Below are positions 11,223 through 21,773 of a stretch of 64,000 bases of DNA, piece by piece. The position numbers and the translations under genes are program-made. The first letter of the stretch is position 1, and the number at the start of each line of letters is the position of its first letter. Source of the stretch: Rheinheimera sp. D18 (GTDB taxonomy: Bacteria > Pseudomonadota > Gammaproteobacteria > Enterobacterales > Alteromonadaceae); contig NZ_CP037745.1 in assembly GCF_004345025.1 (NCBI RefSeq), positions 434,001 to 498,000 on the forward strand, written 5' to 3'. The notes beneath the pieces were generated by a model. It did no database searches. It was not told the DNA's origin and worked only from the letters and a program-made list of their open reading frames with translations.

Positions 11223-12467
11223 TTACTGCGTTACCGGCTCGGCGGTAAGCTGTTCAATCGTCGCCTGGCTCAATAGCACCGCAGTGGCGGTTTCCAGTAT
11301 TTGTCTTTTTGCCTGCAACAATTCTTGCTGGGCATTAAGCCAATCTTGATAATTTGAGCGCCCGCGCTGGTATGCATCACGCGTAAGATCCAGCGCTTGT
11401 TCCAGGTTGGGGATCACGTACTGCGCCAACTGTTGGTGACTGGTAATAAATTGCTGTCGTTGCGAGTAGGCATCAAACAAGCGTTCATGCAGGATCAGTA
11501 AGCTATCCTGCTGCCGATACTCGACATTGTTTCGCTCTGCCAGCGCAGCTTCGATGGCTGCACTATTGCGACGTTCAGCAAATAATGGCACTGAGATACC
11601 AAAGGTAAGGCCTGTATCGTCACTGGCCTGATAGCGTCTTACCCCTACTTGCCAACTCAGATCTGCGCGGTTTTGGCTTTGCGCCAGTCGCACTTCAGCG
11701 TCTTTTAACCGACGTTCAGAGGCAAAAATGGTTAACGCCGGCGATTGTTGCAGCCGCTGATACAGCTCGGCAAAAGGGCGGCTTTGACCAAAAGCAAACA
11801 AATTACCTGCCACAACGTTAAAGTTGGCGCTGGTATCACCCCAAAAACGTGCTATGGCTATCTTTTGCCGCTCAATGCGCTGCAACAGGGCGTCCCGCCC
11901 GATCTGAACCTGAGCCAGTTGCGCCTTTGCCCTCATGATTTCAGCATCTGACAAGGCACCGCTGGCGGCACGTTTTTCAGCGCTTTGCAGCAGGGCTTCT
12001 GAGAGCTCTACTGCCTCTTCTGTCAGTGTCAATTCCTGCTGGCTGGCTAGCAGATTAATGTAGTTGCGGGTAAGTTCGGCCAGCACATCGAGGGTTTGCG
12101 CTTGTTGCTGCCAATCAAGAGTATTGAGCCTGGCGTCTACTACCGCAGCGCGCCACTGAGCTTTGTTATCCAGCTCTATCACGGAAGATAAGGCGACTGT
12201 CAGCTCAGCACCGGCCAGCCCTCTGGCCTCTCCGGTGCCCGCAACGTTCTCAAGCTCTACACCGAGTTGATAACCGGGTTTAAGGCTTTGCACATCACGC
12301 TCTGCCAGCAGTCGCTGTTGGGTAAATTTAAACTGATGCAGCTGCGGGTTGTGTTGCAGTGTTTTATCTATTGCCTGTTGTAATGTCAGTGCTTGCGGCT
12401 CTGCACGTAGCGGAAGCGCGCAAAATACCGCCGCCAGTATTGCTGGCAGCATTAGTCTCATACGCAT
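11223..12467 (-). CDS. czcC: CzcC-type outer-membrane efflux protein
   Basis: TolC-like outer-membrane channel for the CzcCBA pump. A signal peptide of about 22 residues (MRMRLMLPAIL..., cut after LRA) is followed by two outer-membrane-efflux-protein repeats, each starting with a long heptad-rich helix (LTLQQAIDKTLQHNP near the N-terminus; RTIDAYQRG-like QALDLTRDAYQRG near residue 370). The 414-residue length is normal. It lies between the czcI-like gene (51 bases upstream) and czcB (78 bases downstream) on the same strand. Confidence 0.9.
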   Translation of the reverse strand: MRMRLMLPAILAAVFCALPLRAEPQALTLQQAIDKTLQHNPQLHQFKFTQQRLLAERDVQSLKPGYQLGVELENVAGTGEARGLAGAELTVALSSVIELDNKAQWRAAVVDARLNTLDWQQQAQTLDVLAELTRNYINLLASQQELTLTEEAVELSEALLQSAEKRAASGALSDAEIMRAKAQLAQVQIGRDALLQRIERQKIAIARFWGDTSANFNVVAGNLFAFGQSRPFAELYQRLQQSPALTIFASERRLKDAEVRLAQSQNRADLSWQVGVRRYQASDDTGLTFGISVPLFAERRNSAAIEAALAERNNVEYRQQDSLLILHERLFDAYSQRQQFITSHQQLAQYVIPNLEQALDLTRDAYQRGRSNYQDWLNAQQELLQAKRQILETATAVLLSQATIEQLTAEPVTQ

Positions 12468-12518
12468 GGGTATGCTCCTGAAAGTTAATCGTTAATAAAA
12501 AAAGATAAACAAGCAGGA

Positions 12519-12884
12519 TCAGATATTTGGCGGCGGCACCGGTGGGCGATAGCTAATGAGGTTTAACCCTGGTTGGGTAGCGGCTATAACACTGTCACGG
12601 AAGTTAAGCAGTTCCATGCCCTGAAAAAAAGCGATATAGCAGGTCACATGAGCATGATTACTGTGTTCGTCGGTATCATGCTCAGAGTTATGTGCAACGT
12701 TATGTGCAGTGACTTGCTCACTGCTTACGTCGAAAAGGGTATCTGAGTGGCAGTGTTCATGTTGCAGGTCAGTGTAGGCATGGGCATGATCAGGCAAATG
12801 CATAACTAACGCATCACAGGCCATCACGGCATGATCCAGCATAATCAGCAACAGTAATAATAAGCCTGATGTACGACCTAACAT
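12519..12884 (-). CDS. czcI: CzcI-like small His-rich periplasmic protein
   Basis: The product has 121 residues with an N-terminal hydrophobic signal (a run of leucines, cut near VMAC or slightly later). The mature part is rich in histidine (DHAHAY, QHEHCHSD, DEHSNHAHV), and the C-terminus ends in a Pro-rich PPVPPPNI tail. A small His-rich secreted protein with a Pro-rich tail directly in front of czcC matches the position and form of CzcI, a modulator of the Czc system. Sequence similarity was not tested. It probably binds Zn or Cd in the periplasm. It starts 53 bases after the HMA-CDF gene on the same strand, which suggests one transcript. Confidence 0.65.
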   Translation of the reverse strand: MLGRTSGLLLLLLIMLDHAVMACDALVMHLPDHAHAYTDLQHEHCHSDTLFDVSSEQVTAHNVAHNSEHDTDEHSNHAHVTCYIAFFQGMELLNFRDSVIAATQPGLNLISYRPPVPPPNI

Positions 12885-12937
12885 AAATCCCTCAGTAAGT
12901 TAGCGCTATGGTAGCACTATTGCGACTTAACAACAAG

Positions 12938-13843
12938 CTACGCTTTTAGCTGTAAAATCCTGCGCGCACCATTGAGTACAACTAATCCAATGATGAACCC
13001 TATTACCAGATCCGGATAGCGTGACCCGGTCCAGGTGACTAATAATCCGGCCAAAATCACCCCAGCATTTGCGATAACGTCATTTGCAGAAAAAATCCAA
13101 CTGGCTTTCATATGCGCGCCGCTTTCTTTTTGTTGATGAATTAACGAAAGACAGATCACATTAGCAACCAAAGCAATAGCGCCCATAATTAACATCAACG
13201 TCGACACTGGCTCGTTACCAAACAGGTAGCGCCGTATCACCTCACTGATCACCCCAAAAGCTAAAATTAATTGCAGCCAGCCGGCAAGCTGTGCGGCGTT
13301 TAATTGAACCTTGCTACTACGCCCGACTGCGTATAGCGCAACCCCGTATACCGCTGCATCGGCAAACATATCCAGAGAGTCGGCTATTAACCCGGTTGAT
13401 TGAGCCAGCCAACCGGTCACAAACTCTACTGCAAACATCACCGCGTTAATGCCCAGCAACCATTTTAAAATTAACTCCTCACGCAGCGAACCTGATGCTG
13501 TGGATTGTCTGGCCTGCGTTACCTCTTCGGGTTTCACCGGCCCGGTCTTTGTCAGCGATGCGCCCAGCCCTAAGCTGTGCATTTTTGTTGTAATTTCATT
13601 GGCATTCACCGTGTGAAAAACGCGAACCTGCCTTTGTCGGATATCAAACTGTAACAGAACACCGGGCTCAACTGTTTCCAGCGCCATACGGATCAAACGC
13701 TCTTCGGCAGGGCAGTCCATTTTAGGCACCCTAAATTCACTAAGGTAGGCATATTTTGCATGCTTATCAGGTGCATCAACGGCGCTATTTTCACTGTTGC
13801 CCGTTTCGCTACACTTATCATTGGAACAGCATTTTGCATTCAT
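12938..13843 (-). CDS. Cation diffusion facilitator with N-terminal heavy-metal-associated (HMA) domain
   Basis: Inner-membrane divalent-metal/proton antiporter. The start is set at ATG 13843, where the protein begins MNAKCCSNDKC; the longer upstream frame would run across the operator. Residues about 30-95 form an HMA-like domain with the motif MDCPAEE, where a typical GMxCxxC site is reduced to one cysteine. The transporter domain follows, with about six helices and the family site DSLDMFADA (D-x3-D). The second site, SANDVIANAG, also keeps Asp. CDF proteins normally have a C-terminal cytoplasmic domain; here the protein ends soon after helix 6. It is the first gene behind the MerR-type promoter and probably leads the czc operon. 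Confidence 0.85.
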   Translation of the reverse strand: MNAKCCSNDKCSETGNSENSAVDAPDKHAKYAYLSEFRVPKMDCPAEERLIRMALETVEPGVLLQFDIRQRQVRVFHTVNANEITTKMHSLGLGASLTKTGPVKPEEVTQARQSTASGSLREELILKWLLGINAVMFAVEFVTGWLAQSTGLIADSLDMFADAAVYGVALYAVGRSSKVQLNAAQLAGWLQLILAFGVISEVIRRYLFGNEPVSTLMLIMGAIALVANVICLSLIHQQKESGAHMKASWIFSANDVIANAGVILAGLLVTWTGSRYPDLVIGFIIGLVVLNGARRILQLKA

Positions 13844-13874
13844 AACCGATAAACCTTGGGTTGATATGAAACCT

Positions 13875-13905
13875 AGTTTAAACTCTGTAGTTACTATAGA
13901 GTCAA
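13875..13905 (-). promoter_or_regulatory. MerR/CadR-type promoter and operator
   Basis: The 21-bp interrupted palindrome ACTCTGTAG-TTA-CTATAGAGT (13882-13902) sits between TTGACT (-35, complement of 13900-13905) and TAAACT (-10, complement of 13875-13880) on the minus strand. The spacer is 19 bp. The over-long spacer with a central dyad is the hallmark of promoters activated by MerR-family metal sensors through DNA distortion. It faces the HMA-CDF/czc operon and lies 15 bases upstream of the regulator start. Confidence 0.93.
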
Positions 13906-13919
13906 TAGGCAGTATCGAG

Positions 13920-14330
13920 ATGATCAAGATTGGAGAGCTGGCAAAAATCTCTGGCTGTTCTGTGCAAACCATCCGTCACTATGAAAAGGAGCAGCTTCTT
14001 GCGGCGAAATTACGTAGCGATGGTAATTTCCGCCTCTACGATCACGCTGATATCGAGCGGTTGCTATTTATTAAACACTGCCGGAGTTTAGATCTGAGTT
14101 TGGCAGAAATTCGTCAGTTACTGAGTTTGAATGACTCGCCAATGTCGCAGTGTGATGATGTCAATCAGATGATTGAACAGCATATCGAACAGGTAGAACG
14201 TCGCATAGCGGATTTAACGCAGCTTAATAAACAACTAAAGGCTTTACGTCTTAGCTGCAACTTGAAGCGCACGGTAGAGCACTGTGGTATTTTAAAACAA
14301 CTGAATGAAGCCGTTAGTCAAACCAACTAA
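13920..14330 (+). CDS. cadR: CadR-type MerR-family metal-responsive regulator
   Basis: Cytoplasmic sensor that activates the divergent efflux operon when Cd, Pb or Zn is present. The start is set at ATG 13920 (protein begins MIKIGELAKISGCSVQ), which gives 136 residues, the usual length; the longer frame overlaps the operator and the opposing gene. The winged helix-turn-helix is followed by the dimer helix. The C-terminal metal loop has LSCNLKRTVEHCGIL. This cysteine pair and the cysteine in the SQCDD segment match the CadR/PbrR arrangement. It is divergent to the HMA-CDF gene and 31 bases ahead of the czcD-like gene, with which it may be co-transcribed. Confidence 0.88.
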   Translation: MIKIGELAKISGCSVQTIRHYEKEQLLAAKLRSDGNFRLYDHADIERLLFIKHCRSLDLSLAEIRQLLSLNDSPMSQCDDVNQMIEQHIEQVERRIADLTQLNKQLKALRLSCNLKRTVEHCGILKQLNEAVSQTN

Positions 14331-14361
14331 GTTGTTATCAGCAATAAATAGGTGAGTCTTA

Positions 14362-15270
14362 ATGCACCAGCACAACCATTCACATATCAAAGACGACAGC
14401 GACAACCGGATCGCTATGGCTTTTTTTCTTAATGTGGGTTTCACCATAATTGAGTTTATCGGCGGTTGGTTAACCAACAGCACAGCAATTATGGCAGATG
14501 CAGTGCATGACCTGGGTGATAGCTTATCTATTGGCAGTGCATGGCTGTTGAACCGGCTTGGCCGAAAGTCTGCAAACCGACAATTTACTTACGGCTACCG
14601 CAGATTGTCATTGTTTGGCGCCTTAATTAACGGCTTGGTATTGATTGCCGGATCGGTTTGGGTACTGACTGAGGCAATACCGCGGCTGGCTAACCCGGTA
14701 ATGCCAGTGACAGAGGGAATGCTGGCTTTAGCTGTGCTGGGTGTTGCAGTCAATGGCTTTGCCGCTTACCGCTTGAGCAAAGGAAATACACTGAATGAAA
14801 AAGTGCTGAATTGGCATTTGCTTGAAGACGTTCTTGGGTGGGTTGCAGTTTTGGTTGTGGCTATTGTGTTGCAATTTGTGGATTGGCCTATCCTTGACCC
14901 TTTGCTTTCTATTGGTTTCACCTTATTTATTTTGGTTAATGTTTTACGAAACCTCAGCACAACTGCGCGTTTATTTCTGCAAGCCGCGCCAGATAGCAAA
15001 TTGCAAAATGAAATCCAAGATACTTTGCTGAAAATTGATGAGTTAGACAGCATTCATCACCTGCATCTCTGGTCGCTTGATGGTGAACATCATGTACTCA
15101 CCGCACATGTGGTAACCAATGCCAGCAAGGCATTTACTGCAAACCATTATGCCGATATTAAGCTGCGTATTGCTAACGCATTGGAGCAGTTTGATTTAGC
15201 ACATACCACGATAGAACTGGAGTTAACACAAGAACATTGTCGGGATGAAGTCCCGGATAAGGTGCAGTGA
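14362..15270 (+). CDS. czcD: CzcD-like cation diffusion facilitator
   Basis: Inner-membrane Zn/Cd/Co exporter that exchanges metal for protons. The 302 residues start with a His-rich stretch ([12 protein letters not shown]). Six helices follow. The first metal site reads DAVHDLGDS (H-x3-D), as in Zn/Cd-type CDFs, and the second is [12 protein letters not shown]. The C-terminal cytoplasmic domain ([19 protein letters not shown]) has the ferredoxin-like fold and metal-binding histidines of the family. It follows cadR and precedes the YnfA gene on the same strand. Confidence 0.9.
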   Translation: MHQHNHSHIKDDSDNRIAMAFFLNVGFTIIEFIGGWLTNSTAIMADAVHDLGDSLSIGSAWLLNRLGRKSANRQFTYGYRRLSLFGALINGLVLIAGSVWVLTEAIPRLANPVMPVTEGMLALAVLGVAVNGFAAYRLSKGNTLNEKVLNWHLLEDVLGWVAVLVVAIVLQFVDWPILDPLLSIGFTLFILVNVLRNLSTTARLFLQAAPDSKLQNEIQDTLLKIDELDSIHHLHLWSLDGEHHVLTAHVVTNASKAFTANHYADIKLRIANALEQFDLAHTTIELELTQEHCRDEVPDKVQ

Positions 15271-15271
15271 A

Positions 15272-15598
15272 GTGACCGTCATTACAACGTTAGGTTTATT
15301 TATCATTACTGCAATAGCAGAAATTGTCGGTTGCTATTTGCCTTACTTGTGGCTGAAAAAAGGAGCTTCAGCCTGGGTGCTGTTACCTGCTGCAATCAGT
15401 CTGGCATTATTTGCCTGGTTGTTAACGCTTCACCCAACGGCTGCTGGACGTGTTTACGCGGCTTATGGCGGAGTATACGTAACAATAGCAATAGTCTGGT
15501 TGTGGGGAGTAGATGGCATTCAACCACACCGCTGGGATCTGGCTGGCGTCGGGCTAATGCTCGCAGGCATGGCAGTGATAATGTTTGCGCCGAGATAA
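15272..15598 (+). CDS. YnfA/UPF0060-family small membrane protein
   Basis: Four predicted helices with the family start [17 protein letters not shown] and a C-terminal [16 protein letters not shown] at 15272 is preferred: AAGG lies about eight bases upstream and the start falls right behind the stop of the czcD-like gene. An ATG at 15245 in the same frame would overlap that gene and lacks a ribosome site. The YnfA family is related to small multidrug transporters but has no agreed substrate. Its place at the end of a metal-resistance transcript suggests a link with cation stress. Confidence 0.85.
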   Translation: MTVITTLGLFIITAIAEIVGCYLPYLWLKKGASAWVLLPAAISLALFAWLLTLHPTAAGRVYAAYGGVYVTIAIVWLWGVDGIQPHRWDLAGVGLMLAGMAVIMFAPR

Positions 15599-15887
15599 AC
15601 AATTTGTTTTGAGCACGGTATTACGAAAAGAAAGACTTAGGTACTTTTATCATTTATAGCAATGGTTTTTCTGTTCTTGATTAAGAATTTTTCAGAATAC
15701 ATTGTGTATCAAATGTTAGTCGCCCACAAAAATGGTTACAGCAGTGCCTGATTTACCTATTTTTTTACAAGGTGTACGCTTTGTGTCACCGGTAATGTAA
15801 AACTGACCCACTAACGACAATTTAAAATTGACCCACCTGAGGCAAAATTACCGCCGACATTAATTGAATTAAGGCGGTGTAATTTTA

Positions 15888-17689
<1,802 letters not shown>

Positions 17690-17788
17690 TAAAAGCCTGG
17701 GGTGGGTCAAATTTAGATTACCGTTTTAAGCGGTAAGTGGGTCAAAATTGGATTGCCGTTGACATTGTTACTATTTCAGTTAAAAAGC

Positions 17789-17814
17789 TGCACTTTAATC
17801 ACTATTAAAGTGCA
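17789..17814. promoter_or_regulatory. 26-bp palindrome, operator candidate (copy 1)
   Basis: TGCACTTTAAT-CACT-ATTAAAGTGCA: 11-bp arms with a 4-base spacer, about 80 bases upstream of the 249-residue gene. The same arms with a different spacer occur at 23330-23355 before the AbiH gene. The shared part extends to CTGCAC... and ...GTGCAAAAT. Confidence 0.7.
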
Positions 17815-17894
17815 AAATGCTCTAATTCATTTCAAAAATATGAGCTCAAAGAATCATCAGTATTTCGCTCGTTCACAGTTATTAAGGAATTATT

Positions 17895-18644
17895 TTGCAG
17901 CAAGAAATTCTAGCCGTTTTGCTAGCGGTACTGCCCGCGAGTTTAGGTTATTGGGCAAAGGTGAGAACTGAATCATTAGCTTGCCGCAGGTTAATTTTGT
18001 CTTACCTGTTAGAAATCAGACATACGTTGATGTGTACTAGTTTGACTGCCGATAAATTATCAAAAGGCTTCGATAGTGCTTTGGAGAAAATTTTTGCAAA
18101 GTATCGCCAAGTTGATGATGAACCAATTATAGATGAAGCATTGGGAAAACTAAGGCCAATTGCTTATAAAATGTTCAATGATACAGTATGCGGTATGCGA
18201 CCAAGCTTTGATGATGCATTTCTAGCTGAGTTTAATTCAACGCTTAGAGAATTTCGAAAAGAAGAACCACTTCTCGCTTTTCAATTGAAAGGCTGGGAAA
18301 AGGAGCAGACCTACCTTCAGATTAAACAGAATTATGCTAATACATTCAGCAATCTAGATGAAATGCAAGGTGCAACATCTTTTAAGCAGTTTTTAGAGAA
18401 AACGTTGACTGAAGATGAGGATAAAAGTCTTATCGAAAGTGTTCGTCTACTTGACGGTTTAATTAGCAAAATCGCAAGATCGTCAGGAATACTTACTCTC
18501 GTAAAGATTTCTTTTTATCTATACAAGCGTCCTGTAGTAGCCTTCTCAGTAAATGAAGCTGATTTCCTTAATGAGATGTCACCGATTTTAGATAAGCTGG
18601 GTGAGTTAATAGAGCAACATCTGGCGAATAATCATGACCGGTAA
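17895..18644 (+). CDS. Hypothetical membrane-anchored protein, 249 residues
   Basis: Start TTG at 17895 with AAGGAAT five to six bases upstream. Residues 4-22 (ILAVLLAVLPASLGYW) form one hydrophobic segment, a likely membrane anchor. The rest is soluble, mostly helical and rich in charged residues. I recognise no family. It stands alone behind a 26-bp palindrome that recurs before the AbiH gene, ends 6 bases from the convergent DUF6988-like gene and lies within a defence island. A role as an anti-phage effector with a membrane target is possible but not shown. Confidence 0.6.
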   Translation: MQQEILAVLLAVLPASLGYWAKVRTESLACRRLILSYLLEIRHTLMCTSLTADKLSKGFDSALEKIFAKYRQVDDEPIIDEALGKLRPIAYKMFNDTVCGMRPSFDDAFLAEFNSTLREFRKEEPLLAFQLKGWEKEQTYLQIKQNYANTFSNLDEMQGATSFKQFLEKTLTEDEDKSLIESVRLLDGLISKIARSSGILTLVKISFYLYKRPVVAFSVNEADFLNEMSPILDKLGELIEQHLANNHDR

Positions 18645-18650
18645 CTACTG

Positions 18651-19301
18651 CTATCCATGAATAATTGGCAAGCAATCGACGAAGTGATGATGCATCTCTC
18701 TGATAGGCTCCATGGCTTCCTCATATCCTGCAAGAATTGACAGCATTTGCATATTTATAGCAGCAACGGCGTTGCAGTTTCGAAGAGAATCATAGATAAC
18801 CTTGGGTTCATAACCTACGCCATTGCTGACAAGAGCTGCAAGACCACTGTGTGTAAAGCTATTAAACGCAGAATTGTTAATGCCTCTAAAGTCATTCAAC
18901 TGACCGAGGATATGCTTTGGTGCTTCTGAATTATCAAGCGCTTTAAGCATATCTGCTATTAGTGGCGTTTCTAGCTTCTTGATTTGGTCTGGACCAACTT
19001 TACCTGCAGTTGCAAGTTTATTAAACCAAGCCTCAGTATTAGCGTACATGAGCCAAAATCCACGTATCAGGCTTTCGTATTGAGGGCGCATCAATGCAAA
19101 GCCCGATGATGTAAAGCCGTCAGCAATTAACTTAAGAGAAGAGAGACCATGTTCAAATGATAAAATGCCAGACTGAAAGGCCATTTGCCATTTAAGGTCC
19201 GGCATCGCTCCAAGATGTTGTAACTGCTCAACATGCTCGGCCATATAATCATACATTTCAAAGCAGCGCGGCAGCAGTGCTTCTAGTTCTTTTTCGTACA
19301 A
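18651..19301 (-). CDS. DUF6988-like hypothetical protein
   Basis: A soluble helical protein of 216 residues. Start TTG at 19301 (MYEKELEALL) has AAGGAAC four bases upstream and comes 9 bases after the stop of the ankyrin gene, so the two are probably co-translated. The segment ALMRPQYESLIRGFWLMY and the later NSFTHSGLAAL resemble the DUF6988/DUF5677 type of helical proteins often seen in accessory regions. The match is from memory and not secure. It is the last gene of the four-gene operon that begins at 21902. Confidence 0.65.
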   Translation of the reverse strand: MYEKELEALLPRCFEMYDYMAEHVEQLQHLGAMPDLKWQMAFQSGILSFEHGLSSLKLIADGFTSSGFALMRPQYESLIRGFWLMYANTEAWFNKLATAGKVGPDQIKKLETPLIADMLKALDNSEAPKHILGQLNDFRGINNSAFNSFTHSGLAALVSNGVGYEPKVIYDSLRNCNAVAAINMQMLSILAGYEEAMEPIREMHHHFVDCLPIIHG

Positions 19302-19310
19302 AACTGTTCC

Positions 19311-21524
19311 TTAGTGCCTCAAAGCCAAAATTGAGCGGGAGCGCCAGAAGGCGGCAATCTGCCATGAATTGTTAGCTGTTTTAGTGTTAGGGTCAATAAA
19401 GGTTTTATGTGGTTTACCACCATGCTCAAGCATTAGCGAATATAGTTCTCCCTCATCTAACTCTGCGGCTAACATTAACGGGGTATAACCTTTGGCCGGG
19501 CTGTTGTGCTCTGCATTGACATCTGAGCCTTGTCTTATTAGTAGTCTTGCAATGTCTCTAAGTTCTTCGATGTTGGTATGCTTGCATACTCGCTCAATCA
19601 TCAAATCGGCCATCAATTCTGATATTTCTTTGTAGAACTGCGTTTTTCTATGTTCAGATAATTGTGCCTGTAACTCCGAGAGGCTAAAGCCAAAATCTCC
19701 AGCTGACAACCTCCTACCCACGTCTATGAGTTCTGGCGTTATCGGGTGTTGCAACATGATTTCCCGAAATCTCTTCGGATTTTTTTTAATGCCGACCAGT
19801 TTAACAATCTCATTTAGTGCAGTTTGGTTATCCGCTAAACCACGCCTACTAACATCCGCACCTAACTCTAAAATCTTACTTACTATTTCGAACTTGCCCG
19901 TTCTGACAGCTTGTATTAGTGCGAGGTGCTTTTGCTTTTCCGTTTTTTGATTTACTGTGCCTGGAGTCATCGGATTTTTGATTATCGCGTCGTAATAGCG
20001 CCTATCAAGAGACATATAGGGTACTTCGAGTAAATCGAGTTTATGGAGTGACAGCAGTAATGGTGTATCGCCAACCTTGGAGCAGACATTTACGTCAGTA
20101 CCTTGCTGAAGAAGTTGGTTAACTGAAGATAAATCATCCATCATGATGAAATAATTAATTTGAGGCATTCTTCGCTGCCATGTACTGCCAACGTTGATTT
20201 TCTTGTCTGGATACCTTAAATCAGGCTTAAGCTCGCTATTAAGGTCTAGCATCAATGGACCATAGTTTGCTGTGAATGAATAAGAGACGCCTGGAAACAA
20301 AGTGCGAGGTAAGAACATCTGAGCAAACCCTTTTCGCCACATATCAACTTCCCACTTTTCCACAGTGTCTTTAAAGCGTAATTGTTTTTGCCCGGATTCG
20401 ACCTCAGCTGAGGTAATGTCATAGCCGAACAGCACCTGAGCTGCTTTAAGCTTTTTAAGAAATACGTTATCGGGATTCTCTGCGGCACTTGTAACCAACA
20501 AGCTCTCATTTACTACTTGCTCAATGTACGCCCCGCCGCAGCATAGCAAAGCATCAAATGCTTTTTCATAGAGCTCTTTTGCAGGTTCTAAGTGACCTGA
20601 CAGAACTAAAAATCTTGCTTCAAACCACTTGAGCAATCCCTCGCCGCCCTTTGGAATTAGGGATGTAGGGATGTTTTTACAGACTTGTAGTTGTTTGGCG
20701 GCAGATTCAAAGTCATCTAATGTTTTCTGCCGTTTGACCAGAATTTTCTCTAAAGCTGATAGCACTTTTCGAAAACTAACAAATGCCGAGAAATAACGAT
20801 TTGGCTGTCTATTCATCTTTGCTTGCAAATCGAAGCTGCCAGAAACGTGTATGTCGATGGCGCCTTTAATAAGTCGTTTGCCCCAACTTTTTTTCTTAAG
20901 TGCGTCAATGAATTTGGCTGTAAACAATAGTGGCAATGTATAAGATTGACTGTCCGGAGGGATTATCGCTCTCAGACTTTGGTTATCAGGAAGATGCTTT
21001 CCTGTGCGCCAATTTCTGATTTTATCTTTGTCTTCTTTGGTTGCCTCTTCAAATTTTTTCCAGTCCAAAAACGTATCACTGCACCACTGCCAAACCTGGT
21101 CAAAGGCTGAATGGGAACTCAATAAATCCAGAGCCGAAGGCGCATGATAACGTCTAAACGGGTAGAACACTTTTGTTAGTAAGGGCTCTAGCTGTATAGC
21201 GAAAAAATACCGGTTGATAGTAACAAGCGCTCTTTCACGGCTAGAGCCAATGAAAAATCCACAACCCGCCATTTTTTGACAGTATGTACTGATAACTGAA
21301 TTTATCGTGTGTTTAGTAAATTCAGCAAAACCATTCAGATCGCTTTGGGCTAAGCCTTCATAAAATACGCTATTTATTAGTTCACTGATTTGAACGGGGT
21401 GAAGAACTGCTTCTCTAACTTTATCATCCAAGGACTTTGTTGATTTAGTATTTCGAATGCCAAAACAGCCAGCTGTTTCTCGAATGATTTCAACGGGTGT
21501 TGGTAGAATGAATCCCTTTGTCAT
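19311..21524 (-). CDS. Large ankyrin-repeat protein with helical N-terminal region (candidate defence protein)
   Basis: The 737 residues have no signal peptide. The N-terminal 450 residues are helical and of no recognised family. Within them, KIRNWRTGKHLPDNQSLRAI looks like the end of an XRE-type helix-turn-helix, and the segment around WFEARFLVLSGHLEPAKELYEKAF resembles a TPR hairpin. The C-terminal third has ankyrin repeats: SSVNQLLQQGTDVNV.., FEIVSKILELGADVS.., LRDIARLLIRQGSDVNA.. and a last GYTPLMLAAE unit. The start overlaps the HicA-like gene by 4 bases (ATGA type), which indicates translational coupling. Ankyrin repeats bind proteins, so it may neutralise or direct the small HicA-like protein. 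Confidence 0.75.
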   Translation of the reverse strand: MTKGFILPTPVEIIRETAGCFGIRNTKSTKSLDDKVREAVLHPVQISELINSVFYEGLAQSDLNGFAEFTKHTINSVISTYCQKMAGCGFFIGSSRERALVTINRYFFAIQLEPLLTKVFYPFRRYHAPSALDLLSSHSAFDQVWQWCSDTFLDWKKFEEATKEDKDKIRNWRTGKHLPDNQSLRAIIPPDSQSYTLPLLFTAKFIDALKKKSWGKRLIKGAIDIHVSGSFDLQAKMNRQPNRYFSAFVSFRKVLSALEKILVKRQKTLDDFESAAKQLQVCKNIPTSLIPKGGEGLLKWFEARFLVLSGHLEPAKELYEKAFDALLCCGGAYIEQVVNESLLVTSAAENPDNVFLKKLKAAQVLFGYDITSAEVESGQKQLRFKDTVEKWEVDMWRKGFAQMFLPRTLFPGVSYSFTANYGPLMLDLNSELKPDLRYPDKKINVGSTWQRRMPQINYFIMMDDLSSVNQLLQQGTDVNVCSKVGDTPLLLSLHKLDLLEVPYMSLDRRYYDAIIKNPMTPGTVNQKTEKQKHLALIQAVRTGKFEIVSKILELGADVSRRGLADNQTALNEIVKLVGIKKNPKRFREIMLQHPITPELIDVGRRLSAGDFGFSLSELQAQLSEHRKTQFYKEISELMADLMIERVCKHTNIEELRDIARLLIRQGSDVNAEHNSPAKGYTPLMLAAELDEGELYSLMLEHGGKPHKTFIDPNTKTANNSWQIAAFWRSRSILALRH

Positions 21525-21730
21525 ACAGCCTCCGTGGCGCAGTAACGTCTAATATCGCGTTTAAAGTTATCCAAGGCTCTCTTGTCACTTGGTGAGCTTG
21601 GTACTACAACTCTTTTACCTGAAGGGGCTAAAAGCTTTGAATGCTTCTTTCCGTGGATAAAAGTACAGCCCGCTTTGCAAAGTTGCTTAATATACACATT
21701 AAAGTCTTTATTTGAGGTAAATTTTTTCAT
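21521..21730 (-). CDS. HicA-like small protein (putative mRNA interferase toxin fold)
   Basis: The 69-residue layout matches the HicA double-stranded-RNA-binding fold: helix (DFNVYIKQLCKAG), strand with a His (GKKHSKLLAP), then SGKRVVVPSS and a final helix (LDNFKRDIRRY). In HicA the histidine in the GSHR-like strand is catalytic; here GKKHSK keeps the His at that place. No hicB gene is adjacent. Instead it overlaps a 737-residue ankyrin protein by 4 bases and follows a 42-codon gene. The ribosome site is CAGGG. It could be a toxin guarded by the ankyrin protein, or a HicA-fold RNA binder with no toxicity. Confidence 0.65.
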   Translation of the reverse strand: MKKFTSNKDFNVYIKQLCKAGCTFIHGKKHSKLLAPSGKRVVVPSSPSDKRALDNFKRDIRRYCATEAV

Positions 21731-21743
21731 AGTCTAACCCTGA

Positions 21744-21765
21744 AGCGGGGGAAAGTTCCCCCGCT
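21744..21765. terminator. Perfect 10-bp hairpin between the 42-codon gene and the HicA-like gene
   Basis: AGCGGGGGAA (21744-21753) pairs with TTCCCCCGCT (21756-21765). There is no T-run on either side, so it is more likely an attenuator, an mRNA stabiliser or a translation-control hairpin than a classical terminator. It ends 13 bases before the HicA-like start. Confidence 0.55.
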
Positions 21766-21773
21766 GATATGCA

